Shown here: piece after piece, positions 25,104-32,340 of the stretch
How the letters are laid out: every line of letters starts with the position of its first letter
Numbering within the stretch: position 1 is the first letter of the stretch
From: DAOUEX01 sp034430235
Lineage (GTDB): Bacteria; Chloroflexota; Anaerolineae; UBA2200
Assembly: GCA_964478075.1 (NCBI GenBank)
Contig: CAYZGO010000030.1
Span: 1-33,718, forward strand
Direction: 5' to 3'
Length of the DNA stretch: 33,718 bases
Notes under the pieces: model-generated
The model's database searches: none
Told to the model about the DNA's origin: nothing
What the model saw: the letters and a program-made list of their open reading frames with translations, nothing else
Translations under genes and position numbers: made by a program

Positions 25104-25272
25104 CACCATCAGTCACCCGATAGCACTGGGAGCCTGCTACGTGGCCTCCTGGCAGTTACCACGGTCGGACTCTCACCGGTTAGCAGATGACAGCTTTTCA
25201 GGACACACCAGCGCCTTGTTAGGCATTAGATTCTGCACCAAACATATTTCCTCTTGAGACTCTTATGAAACC

Positions 25273-26079
25273 TCATTTCGCCTTTTGCATTATTAGAGCA
25301 ACAGACGTCATAACATACTCCCCTGATTGAAGTTTGAGATGGACATCATGTTTGTAGGGAGGAACGTCAATAAATGTATCACCAGTTAAAGATCCTGCCG
25401 AAAAATCCATATCAATGCCGTGCCCTTCTTTCCGTATATTGCGGATTATTCTTTCAATATCTTGACGCCGGTACAGCACCGTGTTACCACTAACAACTGT
25501 GGAGCTATTTGAAGAGAAATTGTATTCTGTTGTGTGTACAGCAAACCCTCCTGGTTTAAGGCAATTCATGGCATCATAGATAAACTCCTCTCCACGGCTG
25601 AGTGATCCAAGGTGCTCCAGAGCACATGAAGACCAAATAAAATCAAAATCGCTCATGTCATTGGGGATATCATTCATGTCTACATGCCGGAAAGTACAGT
25701 TCTTGTTGAATAACTCATCCGAACACAACTTGCGTGAATTTAGAGATTCAACACCTGATGCATGTTGATTTGTGTTAACCCAGTCCCGTTCTTTTGCGAT
25801 ATCAGTGAATAAATCTGTCGCACAAATAGAGACTCCTAAACTACAGAACAGCGAAGACAAAGGCTCTGTTCCAACACCAAAACCCAATCCCGAAACACCT
25901 GGTTGAAGGAGTTTTCGTTCGTACAGTGCCTGGGTGATAAAGCACCATTCCCATACTTTACGGTGCAGATGTCCGCGTGCTTCACCAAGGCGCTCAGCCC
26001 AATCTTGAAAAGGTTTTGACTCAAGTTGTTCTTGTGTGCATATCCGGGATTTTAACAAAATTACTGCTTTTTCATTCAT
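25273..26079 (-). CDS. Class I SAM-dependent methyltransferase, 268 aa
   Basis: SAM-binding motif I is GLGFGVGTEPL with the acidic residue in ICATDLF. FDFIWSSCALEHLG is the motif II/post-I region and LKPGGFAVHTTEYN a typical motif III strand. Substrate is unknown; the C-terminal half (FIDVPPYKHDVHLKL) resembles methyltransferases of carbohydrate or methyl-acceptor clusters only loosely. ATG 26079 with GAGGT upstream is preferred to the longer frame, which enters the IS remnant. It is a single-gene cassette between attC 26211-26345 and the intron-bearing attC at 25208. Confidence 0.8.
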   Translation of the reverse strand: MNEKAVILLKSRICTQEQLESKPFQDWAERLGEARGHLHRKVWEWCFITQALYERKLLQPGVSGLGFGVGTEPLSSLFCSLGVSICATDLFTDIAKERDWVNTNQHASGVESLNSRKLCSDELFNKNCTFRHVDMNDIPNDMSDFDFIWSSCALEHLGSLSRGEEFIYDAMNCLKPGGFAVHTTEYNFSSNSSTVVSGNTVLYRRQDIERIIRNIRKEGHGIDMDFSAGSLTGDTFIDVPPYKHDVHLKLQSGEYVMTSVALIMQKAK

Positions 26080-26099
26080 ATTACGTACCTCTTTAATCG

Positions 26100-26212
26100 T
26101 AGAAGAGCTTCCCCCCGTCAAGCTGCAAGTGGTCGCTTATCGTCACCACCGTTACGTCTGCCCGGGATGCGAGTCCGTTGTGGAGGCCGGTCCTCACCCG
26201 CAGGAGCCGAAG
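26100..26212 (+). pseudogene. Remnant of IS66-type transposase zinc-finger region
   Basis: The plus-strand frame encodes ELPPVKLQVVAYRHHRYVCPGCESVV, interrupted here for brevity as ELPPVKLQVVAY and HHRYVCPGCESVV, which resembles the zinc-finger segment of IS66 TnpC. Nothing else of the element remains. The remnant ends where the attC begins. The match is by eye and short. Confidence 0.4.
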
Positions 26213-26345
26213 CACGGCCGACTCGGAGCTGAGCCGCCAGGCGGCTGGCCCAGTGATGCCAAACTTGAACCAAAGCGCATCAAACCCGGCGCATACCTCA
26301 AGGCAGACTCTCGATAGCCTGGTCGGCTCCAGCGACTTGTTAGGC
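26211..26345 (-). other. attC site of the ABC transporter cassette
   Basis: The minus strand starts GGCCTAACAAGTCGCTGGAG and the returning arm reads CGGCTCAGCTCCGAG, complementary to the opening arm as in the other attC sites. The distal core is degraded (CGTGC in place of CGTTAGGC) where it meets the IS66 remnant. It is intron-free: AAGTCGCTG runs straight into GAGCCGACC, showing the unoccupied state of the intron target. Confidence 0.65.
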
Positions 26346-26406
26346 CGATTCCTATGTGAATTTACCCGTTACCCTGCATTTCTCACCTCATCTTACCTCC
26401 CGCTAG

Positions 26407-27150
26407 CTATTCCCACCGGAAAAAGCGGGCAGCCAGGGCAGTACATACCAACAGAACACCTGCGAGAACAGCAGTCTCAAGCAAGTGCTCTCCCCAGGCA
26501 TCCCCGAACCAAAGCCCGCGCAGCAGCCTGACCACATAGGTGAGTGGCAAAAAGTCGGCTATGCGCTCGATCGTCTCCGGCATCACCTCAAGAGGTATGC
26601 TCGCCCCAGAGAGGAACATCATCGGGTAAAAGATCACCATTCCAACCACCTGCGCAGTACGCGCCCCTGGGGCCAGACCGGCGATCAAGTAACCGATGGA
26701 GAACATGGCCAGTCCGCCGAAAGCCACGGCCAGAATCACCGCCACCACTTGCCCCTCGAATTGCACGCGGTAAAGCAGCCAACCGATAATCACCAAGCCC
26801 ATCATGCCAAGTAAAGTAGTGACCAAATTGGCTACTATATCAGCCAGAATGTAGGTCAAGGGTCGCATGGGTGTGGCCTGGAAGCGGCGCAAAACCCCGG
26901 ACTCGCGGTAACCGCTGATGGTGATCGGAACGCCCAGGAGACCCACCGTGCCCAAGATCATGGCCGTGTAGCCCGGCATAGCGACATCCATCGAACCATA
27001 GCCACCAAACATTGGCGAAGGATCGTTGCCGTACATGGCTCCGAAAAGGACGACCATCAAGGGCGGGAAAGCCAGAGTGAAAAAGGTTGCGATTGGCTCC
27101 CGCAAGTAGAGTTTGAGATTTACCAAAGTGAGTTTGCTAAAGCCTCTCAT
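26407..27150 (-). CDS. ABC-2 type transporter permease
   Basis: The 247-residue protein has six hydrophobic segments and an N-terminal amphipathic stretch (FSKLTLVNLKLYLREPIAT), with FFTLAFPPLMVVLFG and the C-terminal LSGASIPLEVMPETIERIADFLPL characteristic of ABC-2 membrane subunits (drug or polysaccharide export). It starts four bases after the ATPase stop, so both are translated from one message and form a single two-gene cassette. Confidence 0.88.
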   Translation of the reverse strand: MRGFSKLTLVNLKLYLREPIATFFTLAFPPLMVVLFGAMYGNDPSPMFGGYGSMDVAMPGYTAMILGTVGLLGVPITISGYRESGVLRRFQATPMRPLTYILADIVANLVTTLLGMMGLVIIGWLLYRVQFEGQVVAVILAVAFGGLAMFSIGYLIAGLAPGARTAQVVGMVIFYPMMFLSGASIPLEVMPETIERIADFLPLTYVVRLLRGLWFGDAWGEHLLETAVLAGVLLVCTALAARFFRWE

Positions 27151-27154
27151 GTCA

Positions 27155-28069
27155 CTACTCCCGCATCTCTTGGCCGGTAAGGCTCAAAAAGACATCTTCG
27201 AGATTCGGTTGCTCCGTTCGCAGGTCGAGGAAATCTACCTCGGCATCCTCCAAGGCACTGACCACCGAACTGGCGAATCGCTCGCCGTGACCGTAAACAA
27301 CCACCCGCTCGCCGAACTGCTCAACGCGCCGGACCTGAGGTAGGTCTGCCAGTGCCGGAGGCGCTTGGTTTTCCGGCAGGGTAAAGACCAACCGATTCTC
27401 AGCCCCCAGAGATCCGATCATCGCTTCGGGCGTATCCAGGGCCACGATCTGTCCGCGGTCTATGATCAATACCCGATCGCATAATCGCTGGGCTTCCTCC
27501 ATAAAGTGCGTGGTGAAAAATACCGTGCAGCCTTGCTCTCGGATCTGCCTCACCAAGTCCCACATTGAGCGGCGGGCTTGGGGGTCAAGGCCTGTCGTAA
27601 GCTCATCAAAGAAGACAACTTCTGGTTTGTTGATCAGGGCCAGCGCGATAAACAGACGTTGTTTCTGACCACCGGAGAGCTTCTCGAAGGCCGAAGAGCG
27701 CTTCGCGGTCAATCCCAGAATGTCGAGCAACTCCTCAGCATCAGCCCGACGCTTGTAAAAGGAAGCGAACAGATCCAACGCTTCTGCCACGCGCAATCGC
27801 CGTGGCAGGGCGGATTCTTGTAGTTGGATGCCGATATGATTGGCGATGGCACGTCTCTTCTCAAGAGGATCCATCCCCAGCAACTGTACGCTTCCATCGT
27901 CCGGTTGGCGCAGACCCTCGATGCACTCGATAGTGGTCGTCTTTCCTGCGCCGTTCGGGCCCACCATGCCAAATATCTCCCCTTCGTCAACCTCGAAAGA
28001 GATATCGTCAACAGCAACGAGAGTCCCGTAGGTCTTGCGCAAGTTCCTTACTTCAATCACAGATGACAT
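27155..28069 (-). CDS. ABC transporter ATP-binding protein
   Basis: The 304-residue protein has Walker A GPNGAGKT (37-44), Q-loop, signature LSGGQKQR, Walker B VVFFDELTTGLDP and the switch histidine of FFTTHFMEEA, followed by the ~80-residue C-terminal domain of DrrA/CcmA-like exporters. Leucine replaces the usual proline in the DEPTTGLDP block (DELTTGLDP). ATG 28069 follows GGAGGTGAGT; a longer frame to 28297 crosses the attC and is rejected. Exported substrate unknown. Confidence 0.92.
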   Translation of the reverse strand: MSSVIEVRNLRKTYGTLVAVDDISFEVDEGEIFGMVGPNGAGKTTTIECIEGLRQPDDGSVQLLGMDPLEKRRAIANHIGIQLQESALPRRLRVAEALDLFASFYKRRADAEELLDILGLTAKRSSAFEKLSGGQKQRLFIALALINKPEVVFFDELTTGLDPQARRSMWDLVRQIREQGCTVFFTTHFMEEAQRLCDRVLIIDRGQIVALDTPEAMIGSLGAENRLVFTLPENQAPPALADLPQVRRVEQFGERVVVYGHGERFASSVVSALEDAEVDFLDLRTEQPNLEDVFLSLTGQEMRE

Positions 28070-28122
28070 ACTCACCTCCGTCCCCTTGTCTTGTTCCATT
28101 TCCTCCTGTAGGCAATGAATCC

Positions 28123-28252
28123 GCCTAACGGCCTCGAGCTCAGCTGCCCGGCGGCTCAGGCAACGGTCGACCCATTCTCGCGCAACTCGGCGGGCAAGAC
28201 ACGCTCCAACTTTCCACACGCCAGCCGGGTCAGCTGCAGCGAGTTGTTGCGC
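28123..28252 (-). other. attC site between CPBP and ABC cassettes
   Basis: On the minus strand the site opens GCGCAACAACTCGCTGCAGC and closes CTGAGCTCGAGGCCGTTAGGC. The arms pair (GCAGCTG with CAGCTGAG-type complement) with extrahelical bases, and the closing core is a perfect GTTAGGC. Length is 130 bp. Confidence 0.75.
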
Positions 28253-28277
28253 GCCACGAGATCTGCCGCATCGCTGG

Positions 28278-28973
28278 CTAGCTCGGCGTGGGCCCAAACG
28301 CAGCCATCATCCATAGTAGGCTGTGCGCCACATAGGGTGCAACCAGGCTGCGCCCGCGACCTCGTAAGGCTCCAAGGACCAGCCCGGACACGAAGGCGGA
28401 GCCGAAGTACATCAGGTTCGTCGTGTAGCCCAGGTGTGCCACAGAAAACAGGGCCGCCTGGACAGCGATTGCCACCTGGAGTGGTAGCCGCTTCGCAAGC
28501 AACGGTTGCAGGTACCCTCGGAACAGATTCTCCTCCACCCACGCCGCCACCCCAAACGCAAAGAACGCAACCAGCAGCAGGCGCCCCACACTTGGGCTCA
28601 CGTAGTCAGGCCGCGCTGTGGCTCCCCCAGCGAGAGACCAAACGAGCACGTTGGCGGATATGACCACGAACCCCAGAACTCCCCAAGCTGCCGCCTTGGC
28701 TAATCCCTCGCGTTGCCAGCCGAGTTCGCGCCAAGGCGTCCCCGTCAGCCGGACGACACATCCGCCGATTAGGCCCACGGACATGACCACGAAGGAGCCC
28801 AACGTGAACAGAACAAAGGGAAGGGTTTCCTGGAAGTCCGTTGATCCGAACCAGTATTGCCAGAGACGGGTTTGAATTGCCCGCAGCAGCGCAAGCGCTA
28901 GGACTAGCGCCAGAGCTTGTGCAATCGAGTTTGCCCAAGGGCGTGCTCCACCATCCTTCGTTTGAGTGCACAC
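28278..28973 (-). CDS. CPBP family intramembrane glutamic protease
   Basis: The 231-residue polytopic protein has the three CPBP (CAAX protease and bacteriocin-processing) motifs: EENLFRG (Glu147-Glu148, Arg152), FSVAH (Phe176, His180) and APYVAHSLLW (His217). About seven membrane helices are predicted. Family members cleave prenylated or other membrane proteins, and some protect against bacteriocins. It starts with GTG 28973 behind GAGGG, ~40 bases from the attI-like core, and is the first cassette after that site. Confidence 0.85.
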   Translation of the reverse strand: MCTQTKDGGARPWANSIAQALALVLALALLRAIQTRLWQYWFGSTDFQETLPFVLFTLGSFVVMSVGLIGGCVVRLTGTPWRELGWQREGLAKAAAWGVLGFVVISANVLVWSLAGGATARPDYVSPSVGRLLLVAFFAFGVAAWVEENLFRGYLQPLLAKRLPLQVAIAVQAALFSVAHLGYTTNLMYFGSAFVSGLVLGALRGRGRSLVAPYVAHSLLWMMAAFGPTPS

Positions 28974-29011
28974 CCTCTAGCCCTCCTCATTTGACGAGCA
29001 GCAATAGTGGC

Positions 29012-29175
29012 GCCCAACTTGTTATTATATGGACACTTGTCCACCTAGTCACCCGACTTGGGATACTAGGTAGATATCTTTCCACTTAAATCGCTGTTTG
29101 GCATACTAGGTAGACGTTCTTCCATATAGCTACCCCTTTGGGTATATTATGCAGAAATCTCGTCCGTCTAGCAAA
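29012..29175 (-). other. attI-like region with four 40-bp tandem repeats
   Basis: The core GCCCAAC (29012-29018; GTTGGGC on the minus strand) is followed by four units of 40 bp starting at 29023, 29063, 29103 and 29143. They share ATACTAGGTAGA...TTCCA...TTTGGG-like positions. The whole region is nearly identical to 33500-33664. It lies between an integrase-like gene start (29250, plus) and a cassette read the other way, as attI does; repeated units could be integrase binding sites. Confidence 0.6.
29024..29052 (-). promoter_or_regulatory. Candidate cassette promoter (Pc-like)
   Basis: The minus strand reads GTGACT, 17 bases, TATAAT, directed through the core site into the CPBP cassette. The second copy (33512-33540) has GATAAT at the -10. 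Confidence 0.5.
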
Positions 29176-29249
29176 CTTGCCACAACGGGACAGCACAGGT
29201 ATAATAGAAACTTCATCAAGCCTGATACATTATGTGCCAATAGGCCAGA

Positions 29250-29339
29250 ATGCAAAACCAAACCGCAGACCAGAACATGAGCAAACGTCCCAAGAAGCTG
29301 CTCGACCAGGCCTGCACCGTCACTTACCTCCCCGCTTAG
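29250..29339 (+). pseudogene. 5' remnant of an integron-integrase-like gene
   Basis: From ATG 29250 (or 29277) the frame encodes MQNQTADQNMSKRPKKLLDQ, of which KRPKKLLDQ resembles integron integrase N-termini, then breaks at the same base as the 24571 copy into antisense intron sequence. It has no catalytic domain. Confidence 0.45.
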
Positions 29340-29952
29340 CTCGGTTGAAGTAGAGGCCCTTCCCTCTCACCGAGTTGTGTTGTCTCGATGGTGATCAGTA
29401 CTACACCTGCACCCACCGCAGGTGCGGTGTGGCCTCCTCCGACTTCTCAACCGGCTCCCCCCTGGACTTCGCTTCTTCAGCTTATACCAGCGGTTACGAT
29501 GGATGTGGGCCACCGACGGGATGAGCCCCCTCCTGTTCCGCACCTGCACTTGCAGCGCAGGTGCAAGTGTCACCTACTTTCACAGCATCCCGCTCCCCCT
29601 ACGCCGGAGGGTCCTTCACGGCTGCATTCCAGGTTCTACACTGCTTCCATGGCCTTCGTTGTCGCTGAGCGACTCGGCTCCCTCTAGGTCCCTTCCCAGG
29701 GCTAACATCTCGACGCTGCAGGCGTGTCCTGAGCCTGTCGAAGGGATTCACTTCATCTTACGGGCTGCTGTTTTGCACTCCTTTCTCAGGAGCATACTCC
29801 GCTTCCCTGGCCTGACCGCCAGGACAGGCAGCACAACCGGTCACCCGGAATCACTGGGACCCTGCTACGTGGCCTCCTGGTAGTTACCACGGTCGGACTC
29901 TCACCGACTAGCAGACGACAGCTTTACAGGGCACGCCAGCCGCTTCTTATGC
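29309..29952 (-). mobile_element. Group II intron, 3'-truncated, in attC arm and fused to intI remnant
   Basis: The core GCATAAG and nine bases precede the 5' end GCGTGCCC (29936; the usual GTGTG has mutated to GCGTG). About 630 bases correspond to the 24603-25208 copy, with the same 3' break. It carries an additional insert at 29722-29743. Confidence 0.7.
29722..29743. repeat. Small palindrome-family insertion
   Basis: TCCTGAGCCTGTCGAAGG, a form of the widespread CCTTCGACAGGCTCAGG-type repeat, interrupts CTGCAG/GGATTCAC here but not in the 24603 copy. Confidence 0.6.
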
Positions 29953-29988
29953 AGCCACGTCTTTCAGAGCTGCCTTCTGCCCCTCGCT

Positions 29989-30285
29989 TCAGGCTCGCAG
30001 GACAGTGCCCTTCTCCATGTTCGCGACCTGCTCCAATGTCACATCGAAGCCCGCCTCATCCAAGAACGCGTGAAAGCAGCTAGGCCCTGTGCCGTGGTAG
30101 CCGGCTTTCATCATACTTATGTCCACGCGTCCAGAGTGTTTGCCAACAACTATCTTCTCCCCGTCCGAGAACACTAGCTCAATGTGACACGGATGATGCC
30201 CCGACACACAGCGAACCTCCACAAGATCCCCATGCTTCGCTATCAGCTGTCGGGCTAGTTGACGCATTTGGTCCTCATATGCCAC
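29989..30285 (-). CDS. Cassette-encoded hypothetical protein, 98 aa
   Basis: I do not recognise this protein. It starts with GTG 30285 six bases after AGGAGG. It has a helical N-terminus (YEDQMRQLARQLIAKHG), then a beta-rich middle with histidines (SGHHPCHIELVF, VVGKHSGRVD) and GYHGTGPSCFHAFLDEAGF. The histidine/cysteine content might suggest metal binding, which is speculation. It sits between the maturase-bearing intron remnant and the attC/intron at 29936. Confidence 0.65.
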   Translation of the reverse strand: MAYEDQMRQLARQLIAKHGDLVEVRCVSGHHPCHIELVFSDGEKIVVGKHSGRVDISMMKAGYHGTGPSCFHAFLDEAGFDVTLEQVANMEKGTVLRA

Positions 30286-30339
30286 AGCCTTCCTCCTTTC
30301 TCTTACTTAGAATTGACTGCTCCTTCCAACGTGGCCGCA

Positions 30340-31045
30340 ATCGCGGTAGGACTGCCAGTTGCCCGACAGCCCCCGCACAGATCCCGGCGTGCGGCTGCGC
30401 AGCGTCTCGCACCGGGCTCTTCAGGAGTACTCGCTTCCGCACTCGGGCCTAAGCCAACGAAGTTGCCTTTCTCGTCCTGGGTCGTCCAACGATCCGTGGT
30501 TGCTCTACCTCGAAATGCTCTAAAAGCTCGGCATAGCCTCGCCAGTTGTAACTACAGCGCTGGCTGCGCCGGTTAAGCCACTTCCAAAGTATCCGTATGG
30601 CCTGATTGAAGAACTGTTTCAAGCTGGCGTAGTTCCCGATCACCCCATGGTAGTTGTAGTACCCACGTAGCTTGGCATTCAGTTGCTTGAACAGCACGTC
30701 CAGCCGCAAGTTTCGATTCTCCTTACACCAGGCGCTGAAGTTCTTCAGCGAGTTTCGCAACTTCCGGCGAGAGGTTCGGCGCTTGAGGTGAGGCTTCCCC
30801 CTTCGATCCTGCCCCCAGCGAAACTCGAAACCCAGAAAGTCGAAACTGGTTTCCCCTGCCTGCCGATGCCGACTAAACGGGATAATCCGTGTCTTCTCTG
30901 CCGACAGTTCCTGCCCGAACTTCCCTAGCCGCTTGCCTAGCACCTTGTAGAATCGCTCCGCGTCTTCCTGGTGCTGGAACGCGCACACGAAATCGTCCGC
31001 GTATCGGATCAGGCACGCTTCGCCTCTACAGTGCTTCTTTCCTCT
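30340..31045 (-). mobile_element. 5'-truncated group IIC-type intron with maturase remnant
   Basis: Contains the C-terminal half of an intron reverse transcriptase, a domain V (30380-30419: GAGCCCGG / CCGGGATC with the bulge) and a domain VI ending CCTACCGCGAT near 30340. The 5' part, including domain I and RT blocks 1-4, is gone; the break is near 31030-31045. Confidence 0.75.
30449..31045 (-). pseudogene. Truncated group II intron reverse transcriptase/maturase
   Basis: The open frame starts inside RT block 5 (CRGEACLIRYADDFV, with the catalytic YADD) and continues through RT blocks 6-7, the thumb/maturase X domain (LNAKLRGYYNYHGV) and the C-terminal LLEHFEVEQPRIV typical of group IIC proteins. 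No start codon precedes it; a TAA lies just upstream at 31046-31048. The catalytic fingers are missing, so it cannot be active. Confidence 0.85.
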
Positions 31046-31090
31046 TTATGTTGTTCGAGTTTAGAACGGACCTTGGATTACAAAGCTGCC

Positions 31091-31166
31091 GCCTAACGAC
31101 CAGCTTAACCGGCTGTCTTTGAAGCGCCAGCGAAAAAGCCAGTCCGAGTTCAAGCTGTTGTTATAC
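31091..31166 (-). other. Compact attC site
   Basis: This 76-bp site is GTATAACAACAGCTTGAAC ... GGTTAAGCTGGTCGTTAGGC on the minus strand. The arms AACAGCTT and AAGCTGGT pair with extrahelical bases, and CCGG/CCGG-type central arms follow. The size and architecture are those of a classical attC. Confidence 0.8.
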
Positions 31167-31178
31167 ATCCCTTCCAAT

Positions 31179-31808
31179 TCATCTCTTTATGTCTTGCTCT
31201 ATATAAGCCTTGAAATGATGCCGGAAATCATGTGTCCCCAAGTAGTGTCTGAGTGCCTCAATTTGATAGGAATATGCCATTAAGCCCACAGTAGTGAAAC
31301 CTACTAAAGCCCTGTACAAGACCACCCAGTCCTGTGAATTTCGTTCTTTGATGTCGAATTCTCGAACGTACGGACCGAGTTTATTGAGGCGGTTTTTAGG
31401 TAAATGAGTGAACTCGCATAGGTTGAGATTATGTGCAAAATCGTTTCGAATCTGCCTAATCAGATCGCAGGAGTTTAGGATCTTCCGGGGAATTAGGTGC
31501 AGTGCTTTTGCTATCTTGATCTTGAGAGAGAAGGTTACGTCCGTATCGTCTTTGAGACTGTCGTAATCTGAAATAAACCCTTGCAGCAATGCATCCAGTG
31601 CTGTTTCGATGCACAGCGCTCCCACAAGCGCGAGCAAGCGTTGATCATTTATATCCTTGTAGTGCTTCCATAATTCGTCAAGACGCTTCTGCAGACGGTC
31701 TTCTTTGTCGGCAATTAGCCATGACTTCAGGTGCCAGAAAAGTGTTTCATTATCTGCACCTTCAATATTAAGTATTTCTTCAGGTTTGGGCTGATATTTC
31801 GTGGTCAA
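31179..31808 (-). CDS. Cassette protein with HEPN-type RNxxxH motif, 209 aa
   Basis: The mostly helical protein contains DLIRQIRNDFAHN (Arg121 to His126), the R-x4-H signature of HEPN/MltR-like domains, and an upstream helix (LALVGALCIETALDALLQ) as in that superfamily. The start is taken as TTG 31808, preceded by GGAG at six bases and lying just inside the attC boundary; the frame extends upstream into the attC but that part is not plausible. Activity as an RNase or as a non-catalytic adaptor cannot be told. It is a single-gene cassette between two clear attC sites. Confidence 0.65.
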   Translation of the reverse strand: MTTKYQPKPEEILNIEGADNETLFWHLKSWLIADKEDRLQKRLDELWKHYKDINDQRLLALVGALCIETALDALLQGFISDYDSLKDDTDVTFSLKIKIAKALHLIPRKILNSCDLIRQIRNDFAHNLNLCEFTHLPKNRLNKLGPYVREFDIKERNSQDWVVLYRALVGFTTVGLMAYSYQIEALRHYLGTHDFRHHFKAYIEQDIKR

Positions 31809-31841
31809 AACCACTCCATTGATAGGGCAAAAGACAGATAT

Positions 31842-31972
31842 GCATAACGGCCCCGAGTTCACCCGCCGCCGGGTTTCGCAGTGACACCACCCACAAACCG
31901 AAACGCTACACAACCAAGACAGGCATCAATAAAGCCCTGGATTAGGGGGTCGGCTTCATGCGCTTGTTAGGC
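31842..31972 (-). other. attC site of the LamG-like cassette
   Basis: This 131-bp site opens GCCTAACAAGCGCATGAAGC and closes ACTCGGGGCCGTTATGC on the minus strand. The stop codon of the 31967-32290 gene lies in the opening core. It is intron-free. Confidence 0.75.
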
Positions 31973-32290
31973 GCCATTGTCCAACTGAGAAAGAGAAACC
32001 GCCTCAACGAGTTTACCGTTTAGGTAAAGGTTGAGTTCTGGGGCTTTCCACGTAATCGCCACGAACAATCCGCGGGCCTCACATTCTGGGATCAGATGTC
32101 TGAAGTCGAAATGCTGACCTAAAGGACCAGAAAGCTCTAGCTCGATCGTCTTGTCAGGGTGCTTGATCGCCTTGACTGCAACTCCAGGGCGTTTGACGGT
32201 CGCGAAGTGGTAGGACTCGCTGTTTGTGGTCCAGTCTTCATGCTCATGACGCAACCAAAAGGTGATACTCCCTTCGCTTTGGATACCCAT
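31967..32290 (-). CDS. LamG/concanavalin-like domain protein, 107 aa
   Basis: The all-beta pattern resembles a laminin-G/concanavalin jelly roll: GSITFWLRHEHEDW at the N-terminus, TIELELSGPLG in the middle and LFVAITWKAPELNLYLNGKLVE near the end, split here as FVAITWKAPEL and NLYLNGKLVE. These match the TFWVKP... and h.valtW...LYvDG motifs of LamG domains. There is no signal peptide, so it is probably cytosolic. ATG 32290 follows GAAGGA. The stop TAA is inside the attC core. It shares a cassette with the upstream 376-aa gene (50 bases apart, no attC between). Confidence 0.55.
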   Translation of the reverse strand: MGIQSEGSITFWLRHEHEDWTTNSESYHFATVKRPGVAVKAIKHPDKTIELELSGPLGQHFDFRHLIPECEARGLFVAITWKAPELNLYLNGKLVEAVSLSQLDNGA

Positions 32291-32340
32291 CGTTCCTTCT
32301 CCGACCGCTGCAGGCGAATCGACATAGCACTCACACGTGT

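Larger units (their letters stand above)
24603..25224 (-). mobile_element. Group II intron, 3'-truncated, in attC arm and fused to intI remnant
   Basis: The minus strand reads GCCTAACAAGGCGCTG then GTGTGTCC from 25208: core, nine bases, intron. About 605 bases match the 5' portion of the intron at 23272, but domains V and VI are missing because the sequence breaks at about 24603 into the integrase-like start. It carries small palindromic insertions at 24696-24725, 24834-24870 and 25078-25103 that the 22481-23272 copy lacks. Confidence 0.7.

Noticed and set aside
28156..28542. Minus-strand frame of 128 aa
   Set aside because: It crosses an attC site and is a shadow of the CPBP gene in another frame.
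29023..29180. Regularly spaced 40-bp repeats as a CRISPR array
   Set aside because: The units are contiguous and imperfect with no unique spacers, and there are no cas genes. The region recurs next to another cassette core site.
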